From positions 372,001 to 436,000 of the forward strand of contig JACKAE010000005.1 of assembly GCA_020635205.1 (NCBI GenBank): a stretch of DNA of 64,000 bases. Reading direction: 5' to 3'. The position numbers were made by a program, and so were the translations under genes. Shown piece after piece: positions 32,761 through 41,830 of this stretch (position 1 is its first letter; every line of letters begins with the position of its first letter). The DNA is from Ignavibacteria bacterium. Lineage in GTDB: Bacteria > Bacteroidota > Ignavibacteria > OLB7. The notes beneath the pieces were generated by a model. That model was given only the letters and a program-made list of their open reading frames with translations. It searched no databases and was not told the origin of the DNA.

Positions 32761-35487
32761 TCAACGATCCACTCTCTCTCCTTCTCGTGAACCGACAGTC
32801 AGTGGGAGGGGGTCTTTGAGCGAAGAAGTGCTTTGCTGACCGAGCTTCTCAAGACGTTCGATAATTTCGTCGGTTCGACAATCACCACGCACTTCTCTGG
32901 TGCGTAGTGTGCTCTCTAATAGATCTGTTGCTTCAACTACATCTCCCTCCTCTGTCAGCAGATCGGCCAGAGCAATCTTGCACAACTCTTCGGTCCACCC
33001 ATGGCTCCACGATGTCGCCTTGTAGAGTGCCAAAGATTCACGATAGAGCTGTTCGGCTTTCTCACGATCTCCTCGATCTTCTGCAACAGTTCCAAGTAGG
33101 AAAGCAACCGACGCAACTGAGGTATGTGTGGCACTTGGCTGTGTGTGCAGAATTTCTCTTGCTTTATGGTAGAGTGTCTCAGCTTCATCCAGTCTTCCCT
33201 CCCGCTGACGATGTTGGCCTGTAGCAATCAACGCGTTGGCCACGTCGGGATGATCCCCCCCTTGGATCTTCCGAGCCATCTCCAAGCCTTTCTCAAGATA
33301 GTCCTCTGCCTGATCGAACGCACCTTGTCGTGAGTGGATTGCCCCAGCCCGGATATAGCTGTTTGCAAGTGCTCGATGTTGTTTAAACAGCTTCTGGCGG
33401 ATTGCGAGTGTTTTCAAGTGGAGTCTATCAGATTCCTCGGTACGCCCTAACCGTTCGTAGAGTCGGGCGAGGTTATAAAAGCCCATTGCTGTGTCGGGGT
33501 GTATTTCTCCGTTCAAACGGTGTAGCATCTCTACCGACTCACCCAGTACCGAAGCCGCCTCCGCAAATCGTTCTGGTCCCTGCCGTTGGAGCACAATTGA
33601 TAGATTACTTAGGGTGTAGGCAATGTGGTGGTGATCCCCTTTGAATATCTGGAGCCGCATGTTGTTGACTATTCTGAATATCTGTTCGGCTTCTGAAGCC
33701 TTTCCCTGTTGGTTCAGAATCAAACCGATGTCGTTCAGAATGTGGGGAATATCACCGTCGCTATCTTCTTTCCCATCTTCTTCGTATATCCTTTTCAGAA
33801 TAGTAAATGCTTCGCCAAAGAGTTGAAGTACTTCGTTGCTGTCACCATCTCTACAGTTAATGGTGGCACCGAGAGCGTGAAGTGATGCAGCAATCTGTGG
33901 AGAGTTGTCCGATAGGTGTTCGCGAGCAATCTGAATTGATCGACGAAAGACCGATTCGCTCCGGTCGTACGCCCCCATTTCCAAGTAGACTTCGCCAATC
34001 ATCAGAAGAATATCTACTTGAAGGTCAGGTCGATCCTTCAACTCTCCTTCAACCCGTTGTAAACCTTGTTCCAGAACTTCCAATGCAGTCAGTTCTCTCC
34101 CTTTTGAGCGACTCGGATCGTTCGAGGAGAATAGGCTCTTCAGAAATCGAGTTATCTGCTCCGCCTTATCCCGTTCTCTTCCTATCTGCTCTGCTTGTTC
34201 AGCAATGCGGTTTCGCTGTCCACGCATTGCAACGCCAAATCCAGCAACTGACGTGAAGATTGTCCCTAACGCTGTTACCCCAAACTTGTGGCGGCTGATA
34301 AACTTTCCAACGAGATATGAAAGGCTGTCTGGACGAGCGCGGAGGGGAAGCCCCTGAACGTACCGGTCAATGTCATCAACGAGCTGTTCTACCGACTGGT
34401 ATCGGCGCCTCGCCTCTTTCTGCATTGCTGCCGCTACGATTATCTTCAGTTCGCCTCGGAGTTCCTTGGCAAGGCGCGCGGGTGTAGTTTTTCTATTGCG
34501 AGCAATCTCTTCAACTGTTGTCTTTTCGTTGCCATGCTGGGCAGCAAGGTCGGGAGGAAGTGGGTGAGCATGGTCGAGGCGTGCTCTAATCTCCGCAGTG
34601 GAAAGTCCGCGCAGGCGGTATGGACGCGATCCACTCAACAGTTCGTATAGGAGAACGCCGAGCGAGTAGACATCTGTTGAGGTTGTTACCGACTCCCCTC
34701 GAATCTGTTCCGGAGAGGCGTAGTCTGGGGTTAGCAGGTAACCGTTAGTCTGCGTCACATCTTCCTCAGTTGAGTCAGGGGAGAGAAGTTTTGCGATGCC
34801 GAAGTCGAGTAACTTCACCTCTCCTTCGTTGGAGACCAAGATGTTGGTCATTTTCAAATCGCGGTGGACAATCAGATTGCTGTGGGCGTAGACAACTGCC
34901 GAGCAGACGATGCGAAAGAGGGAGAGCCGTTTGCTGAGGGGGAGCTGGTGGAGATCACAATATCGGTTGAGTGGAATTCCCCCTTGAACATACTCCATTG
35001 CCAACCATGGGCGACCATCTAAGGCTATCCCTCCGTCGACCAATCGGGCGATGTTTGGATGTTGAAGGGAAGCTAAAATTTGCCTCTCGGCTCGGAAGCG
35101 ACGGATAATTTCTTCGCTATCCATCCCTCGCTTCACAATCTTGATTGCAACTTGCTGGTTGAACTCGTTGTCGGCACGCTCAGCAAGCCAGACCGATCCC
35201 ATTCCGCCACGCCCAATTTTTCTCGTAATTGTGTAAGCGCCAACCCGCTCTCCAACAATGTTCTCTTCCTCTTCTTGGTATTCTTTACCGGTAAGTCGAG
35301 CTGCGGGAGTTTCGAGGAACTCCGGGTCTTCGTCGTAGCTCTGGAGTAACGACCGCACCTCGTTCAGGACGCGAGAGTCTGTTTCTGGAGACTTTTCAAG
35401 AAACGAGAGTCGTCTCTCGAACGGTTGTTCCAGAGCAGCGTTGAAGAGTTCCTCAATTCTATTCCAGTCTACACGGGTCGTACCCAT
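32761..35487 (-). CDS. Ser/Thr protein kinase with C-terminal TPR array
   Basis: A 908-residue receptor-like kinase of the bacterial PknB type. The ATG at 35487 follows AGGAG by about 12 bases; an upstream ATG at 35562 is less likely. The N-terminal part (WNRIEELFNAALEQPFERR) is the common 'PknB-TPR' head. The kinase domain has GRGGMGSVW, AIKIVKRG (catalytic Lys), HRDLKMTN (RD kinase) and LLDFGIAKLLS. A transmembrane helix (ALGTIFTSVAGFGVAM) follows. The rest is helical TPR repeats (for example EVYLEMGAYDRSESVFRRSIQIAREHL, LARLYERLGRTEESDRLHLKTL). Substrates unknown. It lacks extracellular PASTA domains, unlike many PknB proteins. Confidence 0.9.
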   Translation of the reverse strand: MGTTRVDWNRIEELFNAALEQPFERRLSFLEKSPETDSRVLNEVRSLLQSYDEDPEFLETPAARLTGKEYQEEEENIVGERVGAYTITRKIGRGGMGSVWLAERADNEFNQQVAIKIVKRGMDSEEIIRRFRAERQILASLQHPNIARLVDGGIALDGRPWLAMEYVQGGIPLNRYCDLHQLPLSKRLSLFRIVCSAVVYAHSNLIVHRDLKMTNILVSNEGEVKLLDFGIAKLLSPDSTEEDVTQTNGYLLTPDYASPEQIRGESVTTSTDVYSLGVLLYELLSGSRPYRLRGLSTAEIRARLDHAHPLPPDLAAQHGNEKTTVEEIARNRKTTPARLAKELRGELKIIVAAAMQKEARRRYQSVEQLVDDIDRYVQGLPLRARPDSLSYLVGKFISRHKFGVTALGTIFTSVAGFGVAMRGQRNRIAEQAEQIGRERDKAEQITRFLKSLFSSNDPSRSKGRELTALEVLEQGLQRVEGELKDRPDLQVDILLMIGEVYLEMGAYDRSESVFRRSIQIAREHLSDNSPQIAASLHALGATINCRDGDSNEVLQLFGEAFTILKRIYEEDGKEDSDGDIPHILNDIGLILNQQGKASEAEQIFRIVNNMRLQIFKGDHHHIAYTLSNLSIVLQRQGPERFAEAASVLGESVEMLHRLNGEIHPDTAMGFYNLARLYERLGRTEESDRLHLKTLAIRQKLFKQHRALANSYIRAGAIHSRQGAFDQAEDYLEKGLEMARKIQGGDHPDVANALIATGQHRQREGRLDEAETLYHKAREILHTQPSATHTSVASVAFLLGTVAEDRGDREKAEQLYRESLALYKATSWSHGWTEELCKIALADLLTEEGDVVEATDLLESTLRTREVRGDCRTDEIIERLEKLGQQSTSSLKDPLPLTVGSREGERVDR

Positions 35488-35694
35488 TTGTCTCTGCTCC
35501 TGTCTCCCTCGTACCATTACCAACCAAATATGCTTGCTCGATGAAATAGCACACGGATTCAACAGACATTCCAGTGAGATTTAACGCTCCCTGTTTACTC
35601 TCGAGCACTTATGAAATAACGCAACGTTCTCGTTACAAAAGGAACAATAGGTGGAAGCAGAGTAAGGGAATAGAGGTGGACTCTACTAGTAAAG

Positions 35695-36816
35695 CTACGT
35701 TGCGCTGCTACTTTTGAGGGCGGTTTTCTGCAAGAGTTGCAGAGTGATCTCGGCTGTCTTCTCCCAGGTAAGTGACTGGGCAAACTCTATAGCGTTTGCT
35801 CGATACTCCTCTCGAAGTTCATTTTCCCGTAAGATACGGAGCAGACATTTGGTTAGTTCGTCGATGTTCCCGTAGGGGTAGAGTTCTCCTGTCTCTCCGT
35901 GAACTACCGAGTCGCGCAAGCCGGGACTGTCGGCGGCAACTGCCGGAGTTCCACAGGCATTTGCCTCCACGTTCACGATCCCCCACCCCTCCTTCATCGA
36001 AGGGTTGACGACAACCCAAAGTTGTTGAAGCAGCCTGAGCTTTTCTTCTTCGCTAACGAAGCCAGTGAAGTGGGTGGCATCTCGCACTCCAAGTTCTCCT
36101 GCAATCCTGTCAAGTTCTGGCTGAAAGTCTCCACGACCGATAATGGTTAAGGTTGCTTCCGGTATCTCCTGCCGGATTCGTGCGAAGGCCTGCAACACGT
36201 GGTCGACACTCTTATACTTCTTCAACCTGCCGAAGTATCCAATGCTCGGCTCTTTGCTTTTCGGAACTCCGGTCGGTTTCAGTCGATCGTGGTCGATTGC
36301 GTTCAGAGCTAAGGTGAAGTTCTCTTTCCGAAAACCTCGCGCAATAAACTCTTGTAGAGTTGACTCCGATACAACTAAGAAGGGAGTCTTCTTATAGATG
36401 AAATCAACAAGTTTCTCGGAGAACCAAACGTAGGCTCCGGGCAAGAACCAGGTTTCTCGAAAAATAGATGTACCAAAAAAGTGGTGGCTGATCGCCACTA
36501 ACGGTTTGCGAACGTAAAGGGGAGTGTAGAAAGGAATCTTGTTCAGGTCATCAACCACAACATCGTAATCCTCGTGCCGGAATCGACGCAAGTAGAGCCA
36601 AGGAACGATGAAGTTGAACGTGCTGCGTGAGCCATGCCGGATAATGCGAATGCCATCAACAACCTCTTCACCTTTACTCCCCTCGAAACGTGAGCAGAAG
36701 AGAGTTACCTCATGTCCCCACTCTGCAATTTTGCGAAAGGTTTCGTAGAGGTGAATCTCTGCCCCTCCTGATAGTGGGTTAAGCCAGTCCTGCCAGTTGA
36801 TGACGAGAATTTTCAT
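35695..36816 (-). CDS. Glycosyltransferase family 4
   Basis: A 373-residue GT-B-fold glycosyltransferase. The N-terminal glycine motif is LNPLSGGAEIHLYE. SIGYFGRLKKYKSVDHVLQAF begins the C-terminal domain, and NPSMKEGWGIVNVEANACGTPAVAADSPGLRDSVVHGETG carries the donor-binding EX7E-like element and the usual 'GxP' strand. It likely works on exopolysaccharide or lipopolysaccharide precursors with a nucleotide-sugar donor. No sugar-pathway neighbours are visible. A 207-bp spacer (35488-35694) between it and the kinase holds nothing recognisable. Confidence 0.9.
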   Translation of the reverse strand: MKILVINWQDWLNPLSGGAEIHLYETFRKIAEWGHEVTLFCSRFEGSKGEEVVDGIRIIRHGSRSTFNFIVPWLYLRRFRHEDYDVVVDDLNKIPFYTPLYVRKPLVAISHHFFGTSIFRETWFLPGAYVWFSEKLVDFIYKKTPFLVVSESTLQEFIARGFRKENFTLALNAIDHDRLKPTGVPKSKEPSIGYFGRLKKYKSVDHVLQAFARIRQEIPEATLTIIGRGDFQPELDRIAGELGVRDATHFTGFVSEEEKLRLLQQLWVVVNPSMKEGWGIVNVEANACGTPAVAADSPGLRDSVVHGETGELYPYGNIDELTKCLLRILRENELREEYRANAIEFAQSLTWEKTAEITLQLLQKTALKSSSAT

Positions 36817-36823
36817 GCAAACA

Positions 36824-36890
36824 TTACGATTTGGGATTGGGGATTTCGGAATGGGGATTGGAGAAAAGACAAATCCACAATCAAAAATCC
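36824..36890 (+). repeat. GGATTGGGGATT-type spacer repeat
   Basis: GATTTGGGATTGGGGATTTCG and TGGGGATTGG are followed by AATCCACAATCAAAAATCCG, an imperfect mirrored arrangement. Same word family as the arrays at 61377-61770 and the stretch at 47520-47565. Confidence 0.5.
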
Positions 36891-36906
36891 GAAATCGCTC
36901 CCCCTT

Positions 36907-38295
36907 TTACAGCTTCGGCTTTTTGATCCCGAGATTCTTCATCTGTTTGGAGAGTGTCGATCGATCAATATCAAGCTCGGCTGCTGCTCGGGTGATGTTC
37001 CACCCATTACGTTCAAGCACCTTCGTCAGTTCATTCTTCTTTGTCTGGCGTGCCATCTCCTCAACGTCGGCATAGTCCCGTGCACTGTTGCCGTTGCTCG
37101 CAGTGCTAACGTGACCGGAACGCTCCATAACGCGCGCCACATCATCATGCTCAATCGTCTCACCCGGCGTCAGAATAACGGCGGCCTCGATTGTTCGCCT
37201 CAGTTCTCGAATATTTCCCGGCCACGAATGTTCTTCCAAGAAACTTACACCAGAATCACTCAACCGTTTTGGTTCCATCTGATTTCGTTCCAAGAACTCT
37301 TTTAGGAAGTGTGTAGCCAAAGGTTGAATATCTTCTTTGCGCTCGCGAAGAGGAGGAAGGTGGATTTCAATCCCGCGCAATCTATAGAAAAGGTCTTCGC
37401 GGAACTTCCGCTCGCCAACAGCTTCCAGCAGATCCCGGTTTGTTGCGGAGAGAATCCGAACGTCAACCTCTTCAGATTTTACGGAGCCGAGCTTGCGGAC
37501 AGAACCGGTATCGAGGACGCGCAGGAACTTTGCTTGCAGTTCAATTGGGAACTCACCAATCTCATCCAGAAAGAGCGTTCCTTTGTGTGCTTCTTGCACC
37601 ATTCCTTGCTTGTTATCGGTTGCGCCAGTGAATGCCCCCTTCGTGTGGCCGAAGAGCTCACTCTCGAACATACTTGCTGGTATGTTCGGCACGTCGAGTG
37701 CGACAAAGTTCTTTTCGGTGCGAGGACTCATCTCGTGGATAGCTCGGGCAAGCAAATCTTTTCCAACGCCGGTCTCGCCGGTGATTAACACGGAGATAAC
37801 TGACCGTGCACAGTTGGCAGCGTCGGCGAGTACTCGTTTCAGCGTTGCGCTTCTGCCAATAATCCCGTGTTCCTCGAACTCCATTGCGTCGATGTCAACC
37901 GAACCGTAAGATTGGCGCTCCTCAAGTGCCGTCTTTACCGCAGCTAACAATTCCGTTCCCCCAGCACTCTTCGATATATAATTTTTCGCGCCAGCTTTCA
38001 TTGCTCGCACTACAAGATCAATGGCATCTTCGCCGGTAAGCATGATAACCGGTAAGGTGGGGTGGCGCTCAGATATTTTTCCCAATGTTTCGATCCCATC
38101 CATGCCCGGCATACGAATATCCAACAGGGCTAAGTCAATATCGAAACCATTGCCGGAAAGAATCTCCAATGCTTTCTCTCCACTATTTGCCGAAACTACG
38201 TCGTGTCCAGCACGTCCCAGAAGTTCGGAGACGGCGTCGAGATAGGTTTTGTCGTCGTCGGTCAGCAATATGGTGCTGCCGTTCTGTCTACTCAT
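36907..38295 (-). CDS. NtrC-family sigma-54-dependent response regulator
   Basis: A 462-residue two-component activator. Receiver domain residues 8-125 with acidic pocket TDDD (12-15) and phospho-acceptor Asp59 in LALLDIRMPG. The AAA+ domain runs about 145-385: GETGVGKD (Walker A), ESELFGHTKGAFTGA (sigma-54 contact GAFTGA intact), GTLFLDEIGEF (Walker B), and WPGNIRELRRTIEAAV. The Fis-type HTH is at the end (GWNITRAAAELDIDRSTLSKQMKNLG). It should activate RpoN promoters when phosphorylated. No histidine kinase is nearby, so the sensor is unlinked; targets are unknown. Confidence 0.94.
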   Translation of the reverse strand: MSRQNGSTILLTDDDKTYLDAVSELLGRAGHDVVSANSGEKALEILSGNGFDIDLALLDIRMPGMDGIETLGKISERHPTLPVIMLTGEDAIDLVVRAMKAGAKNYISKSAGGTELLAAVKTALEERQSYGSVDIDAMEFEEHGIIGRSATLKRVLADAANCARSVISVLITGETGVGKDLLARAIHEMSPRTEKNFVALDVPNIPASMFESELFGHTKGAFTGATDNKQGMVQEAHKGTLFLDEIGEFPIELQAKFLRVLDTGSVRKLGSVKSEEVDVRILSATNRDLLEAVGERKFREDLFYRLRGIEIHLPPLRERKEDIQPLATHFLKEFLERNQMEPKRLSDSGVSFLEEHSWPGNIRELRRTIEAAVILTPGETIEHDDVARVMERSGHVSTASNGNSARDYADVEEMARQTKKNELTKVLERNGWNITRAAAELDIDRSTLSKQMKNLGIKKPKL

Positions 38296-38430
38296 AGTCC
38301 TTTAGGTCTAACGCGGTTATGGATAACGTGAACACAGCCACCGAAAGGCAGCTTGGCGTGGAGGTTGACAAAGTACAAACCTTGAACGGAATCACCTACC
38401 CTCCTTCCTATGAAATTGAAACGAAGCGAG

Positions 38431-38438
38431 TATCTTTG
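38431..38438 (+). promoter_or_regulatory. Candidate -7 box upstream of the Smr gene
   Basis: TATCTTTG matches TAnnTTTG exactly and lies 40 bp before the Smr ATG. A well-spaced -33 TTTG partner was not found. Confidence 0.35.
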
Positions 38439-38477
38439 GCGGAACGGGGATAATTGAAGATTAGTTAGTGACGAAGT

Positions 38478-38750
38478 ATGAAACTCAAACTCGATTTGCA
38501 CGATTTCTACAACAAAGGGGATAAAATTGAAGAGGCTCTGAACAATATTATTCGCGAGGCAGTAGATAGAAAAGCTCCGCTCGTAGAAATCATTCCGGGA
38601 AAAGGTTCGGGGCAGTTGAAAAAACGGGTGCTCCGCTTTCTCGATCGGAAAGATATAAAAGCACTCTATCACCGCGTTGAAAAGGATAGTAAGAACTTCG
38701 GACGTCTCTTCGTCCACTTTAGGTGGAAAGAGGCTGGAAGAAAGAAGTGA
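38478..38750 (+). CDS. Small Smr-domain protein
   Basis: A 90-residue stand-alone Smr (small MutS-related) domain. It opens KLDLHDFYNKGDKIEEALNNII with the 'LDLH' signature, and the IEIIPGKGSGQLKKRVLRFL block matches the conserved 'I-H-G-K-G-xG-x-L' loop, with Pro in place of the usual His. Stand-alone Smr domains are nicking or structure-specific nucleases or RNA-binding factors linked to translation rescue. The H-to-P change could affect catalysis. ATG start; the next gene follows after about 80 bp. Confidence 0.75.
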   Translation: MKLKLDLHDFYNKGDKIEEALNNIIREAVDRKAPLVEIIPGKGSGQLKKRVLRFLDRKDIKALYHRVEKDSKNFGRLFVHFRWKEAGRKK

Positions 38751-38840
38751 ACTGTAGCACTAACAGCACGAGCGTCAGGGGCAGAATATCAACAAGGCCA
38801 GATCCGGTTTGCTGGATATGGCCTCTTTATTTTGGGAAGA

Positions 38841-39542
38841 ATGCTAACACTCGAAATACTCTATCAGGATGACCGCTTGGTTGTGGTGAACAAGCCGAGT
38901 GGACTTCTGGTTCACCCCTCAGCCGAGGCGTCAGACCGGAAAACTTGTCTATCAATTCTACGCGATCAACTTGGACGCTATGTCTATCCGCTTCACCGGT
39001 TGGATCGGGGGACTTCCGGTATTTTGTTGATGGGCTTGGACTCGGAGACGGCACGTTTGATGCAGGGAGCTTTTATCCGAAGAGAAGTCAGCAAGACCTA
39101 TTTAGCAATTGTTCGAGGTTGGCTTAATGAGGAGGGAGTTCTCGATCGGCCTCTGAGGAAAACAGGAGGGGAGAAGGAGACCGCCCTTACCCGTTACCGT
39201 ACTCTCGCACATAGCAAACTTCCCTATCCAGTGGGGAACTATCCAGAAGCGCGATACTCTCTTGTTCGGGCCTTTCCAGTAACTGGACGCCGTCACCAGA
39301 TTCGGCGGCATCTTTCCAACGCCAGTTATCCAATTGTAGGAGATGCAGTTCACGGAGATGGTAAGCATAACCGCCTCTTCAGGCAGTTGTTCAGTTGCTA
39401 TCATCTTCTGCTTCACGCCGAGGCTATTGAATTTATCCACCCATTTCAGAAAGAAAGCGTAGTGCTGACTACGCCTCCGCACAAAGATTTTGCAGAGATA
39501 TGTGCGCGCATGGGTTGGAATGTAAACGCCGAGTTATCGTAG
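38841..39542 (+). CDS. truC: RluA/TruC-type pseudouridine synthase
   Basis: A 233-residue enzyme that isomerises uridine to pseudouridine. The start ILYQDDRLVVVNKPSGLLVHPS is typical, the catalytic motif is YPLHRLDRGTSGILLMG (Asp in HRLDRGTSG), and later blocks are KTYLAIVRGW, LVRAFPVTGRRHQIRRHLSNA and YPIVGDAVHGDGKHNR. The size and the 'YPIVGD..HGDGKHN' ending fit TruC (tRNA position 65) better than the larger RluA/C/D enzymes. ATG at 38841 is chosen; an in-frame TTG lies 9 bp upstream. Substrate assignment is by family. Confidence 0.8.
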   Translation: MLTLEILYQDDRLVVVNKPSGLLVHPSAEASDRKTCLSILRDQLGRYVYPLHRLDRGTSGILLMGLDSETARLMQGAFIRREVSKTYLAIVRGWLNEEGVLDRPLRKTGGEKETALTRYRTLAHSKLPYPVGNYPEARYSLVRAFPVTGRRHQIRRHLSNASYPIVGDAVHGDGKHNRLFRQLFSCYHLLLHAEAIEFIHPFQKESVVLTTPPHKDFAEICARMGWNVNAELS

Positions 39543-39599
39543 CCTATCGGTTTTTTGTACTTTTCCGCTCTTATTATATAGCGCAAGGCAGGATATTCT

Positions 39600-40070
39600 A
39601 TGGGGCAAATACTTAAACAGCGACTAAAGCAGAAGAAATTCAGAAGCCTTCGCCAAGAGGCTACGCTGAACCTTATCCTTGCTGCGAATCATCTTCGCAA
39701 AACAATCGACGATGTTTGTGTAGAATTTGGCATCACCAGCCAGCAGTACAACATCCTTCGCATTCTGCGGGGAGCCTATCCAGATGGATATCGTTGTGCC
39801 GAGATTCGAGAGCGGATGTTAGATCACGCTCCCGACATTACTCGTCGCCTCGATACATTACAGGAGATGGGGCTGGTGAAGCGACGCCGTTCGTCTGAAG
39901 ATCGTCGTGCAGTTGTCTCAAGCATCACATCTCGGGGTCTTACTCTGCTCGACGAAATGGATCCCTACCTGCACGATCTCGACAACAAAATCGCAGAACG
40001 GCTTTCTCTGAAAGAGTGCCGAGAACTCTCAATGCTTTGCGAGAAGTTGTATGGGATGGAGAGTGAATGA
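39600..40070 (+). CDS. MarR-family transcriptional regulator
   Basis: A 156-residue dimeric winged-helix regulator. It begins with helical residues, then TSQQYNILRILRGAYPDGYRCAEIRERMLDHAPDITRRLDTLQEMGLVKRRRSSEDRRAVVSSITSRGLTLLDEM. The recognition helix (DITRRLDTL) and the wing with the DRR motif are classic MarR. MarR proteins usually repress a nearby gene in response to a small aromatic ligand, but here the adjacent genes (pseudouridine synthase, radical SAM on the other strand) give no clear target. ATG start at 39600; 371 bp of repeat DNA follow. Confidence 0.92.
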   Translation: MGQILKQRLKQKKFRSLRQEATLNLILAANHLRKTIDDVCVEFGITSQQYNILRILRGAYPDGYRCAEIRERMLDHAPDITRRLDTLQEMGLVKRRRSSEDRRAVVSSITSRGLTLLDEMDPYLHDLDNKIAERLSLKECRELSMLCEKLYGMESE

Positions 40071-40100
40071 GTGTGGGAGTGAGAGAGTTTGAGAGTGCCC

Positions 40101-40221
40101 TGTCCGGCTTTGTCATGTTGAGGTTTCCCGAAGTATCTTTCAGGCATTGTAGAGCGAAACGATTTTTCTCTACAGCTCCAGCGAGACTCTTCACTCCGCT
40201 TTGTTGTGTTCAGAGTGACAG
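40101..40221 (+). repeat. Dispersed repeat, GTCATGTTGAGG...GAGACTCTTC unit (copy 1 of tandem pair)
   Basis: About 121 bp: TGTCCGGCTTTGTCATGTTGAGG... CCAGCGAGACTCTTCACTCCG ... TTCAGAGTGACAGG. The first part and last part carry near-inverted ends (TGTCAT/AGAGTGACA). About 90% identical to the next copy. Together they fill the 371-bp gap 40071-40441, which has no gene. Confidence 0.75.
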
Positions 40222-40241
40222 GTTGGGTTGGTAGAGCGTCC

Positions 40242-40360
40242 TGTCCGGCTTTGTCATGTTGAGGTCTTCCGAAGTATCTCTCAGGCATTGTAGAGCAAAA
40301 CGATTCTTCTCTACGGCTCCAGCGAGACTCTTCACTCCGCTGCGCCCAGTTCAGAGTGGC
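40242..40360 (+). repeat. Dispersed repeat, second copy of the tandem pair
   Basis: TGTCCGGCTTTGTCATGTTGAGG again, then CGAAGTATCTCTCAGGCATTG, AGCGAGACTCTTCACTCCGC and TTCAGAGTGGC. Direct tandem to the previous copy with a 20-bp separator. Confidence 0.75.
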
Positions 40361-40441
40361 GTACTTGAAAGGGAGATCATTCCTGACTTTACTGACGATC
40401 GACTAAGACAACCTCTGAGGGTCTTTTCTGGCAGGCGATCT

Positions 40442-41830
40442 TCAATTGAACTTTGTCATTCGCATTCCTATGCGAGCAACCATTGCCTTCAAAGCAAGTT
40501 TTCCTTTCGTTCCGAAGTTGCCCCCTACTCCCCGCAGCCTGTGCAGTTCTACTTCGTTGTAAAGTCTCCGGAGCGCGTAGTGGTAGTAGCGGCGTGGATA
40601 TGTGCGCTTGAAGTCGAGATCACGATCGGTTGAATGTTCCCAAGCAGGTTGCACGGTTAGCCGATCTTTCACTCTCTCGTAGAATGGTGTGCCAGTGATT
40701 GGGTAGGCAGTCGTGATTGTGTAGTGATCTGGGTTCGATCTCTTCAGATGGTCGATTGTCGCGACAATATCTTCTTCGGTCTCCCCCGGATAGCCTACCA
40801 TGATAAACGTCCCGGTTTGAAGTCCCCGACGTTTACTCAACTGAATCATCTCTCGCACTTGCTTCACCGTTACGCGGCGATCCATCTCATCTAAGATGTT
40901 TTGCGAGCCACTCTCGGCTCCAATCCAGATGCGGTAGCAGCCAGAGCGAACCAACAGGTCCACCATCTCCTCGTTCATCCTGTCTGCTCGCGAAATGCAC
41001 TCATAGGGAATTACTGCGTTGCGACTCGTCACTTCCTCGGCAAATCCTCGCAGCCACTTCGGACTGATAGTGAAGACATCATCCACGAACCAGAGTGTGT
41101 CTGGGGCATATCGTTCCTTGATTTCAAGCATCTCGTCGACAACCACCGAAGGTGAACGGCGTCGATAGCTGCTTCCGTAGACGGCACGACTGCACCAGCG
41201 GCAGGTGTAGGGGCATCCTCGCATTGTGTTGATCGAGATAGCGTTTGCGCCGTGCCGTTCTTTCCAGGCGGAGAGATAGTTCTCCAATTGGATGGCGTCG
41301 CGAGCGGGAGGGGGAAGGATGTCAATTGACTTCATCAGTTGCCGTGGAGGTGAACGAAACGTGTTCCCGCTGTGATCCCGGAAGGCAATTCCAGCTACAT
41401 CAGTGAGCGAACGTTCTCGGCTCCAAGCACTGAGCAGCTCTGCCATCGTCTCCTCACCTTCACCTATCACTACCACATCCGCGCCATGGTCCAGAAATTG
41501 TTCTACATGGTAGGTTACTTCCGGCCCTCCTAAGACGATGCGTGTGTTGGTGAGGCCCGGTTCACCTTTAACGAACCGGATAATATCCAGCACACGAAGT
41601 TTCGTCATCAGGTTTGTGTAGATGCCGAGAACGTCGGGAGTGGTTTTCTTGATCTGACGACAAAGCTCTTCAAATGTGGAGAACGTTGTGTCGAAGACTT
41701 CGGGTGCGTATCCTTCGCGCCTGAGCCAGGCTGTAATACCCAAAATTCCGAGGGGGGGATAGGGCTTCATGATCTTCCGCTCTCTCTCATCCTCTCCTAT
41801 AAAGTAACCGTGCGTTAGCAGAATCTTCAT
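40442..41830 (-). CDS. B12-binding-domain radical SAM protein
   Basis: A 462-residue enzyme of the BchE/HpnP-like radical SAM family. The N-terminal B12-binding-like domain is THGYFIGEDERERKIMKPYPPLGILGITAWLRREGY, VLGIYTNLM and RIVLGGPEVTYHVEQFLDHGADVVVIGEGEE. The radical SAM core follows with MRGCPYTCRWCSRAVYG (CxxxCxxC, [4Fe-4S] ligands), VDDVFTI, GAESGSQNILDEM, and TGTFIMVGYPGETEEDI. Such proteins modify lipids, tetrapyrroles or natural products; the substrate is not predictable. The ATGA overlap with the upstream PPK2 gene (41827-41830) suggests translational coupling. Confidence 0.88.
   Translation of the reverse strand: MKILLTHGYFIGEDERERKIMKPYPPLGILGITAWLRREGYAPEVFDTTFSTFEELCRQIKKTTPDVLGIYTNLMTKLRVLDIIRFVKGEPGLTNTRIVLGGPEVTYHVEQFLDHGADVVVIGEGEETMAELLSAWSRERSLTDVAGIAFRDHSGNTFRSPPRQLMKSIDILPPPARDAIQLENYLSAWKERHGANAISINTMRGCPYTCRWCSRAVYGSSYRRRSPSVVVDEMLEIKERYAPDTLWFVDDVFTISPKWLRGFAEEVTSRNAVIPYECISRADRMNEEMVDLLVRSGCYRIWIGAESGSQNILDEMDRRVTVKQVREMIQLSKRRGLQTGTFIMVGYPGETEEDIVATIDHLKRSNPDHYTITTAYPITGTPFYERVKDRLTVQPAWEHSTDRDLDFKRTYPRRYYHYALRRLYNEVELHRLRGVGGNFGTKGKLALKAMVARIGMRMTKFN

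Noticed and set aside
38292..38717. 141-codon minus-strand ORF
   Set aside because: Mostly antisense to the Smr gene; no supporting features.
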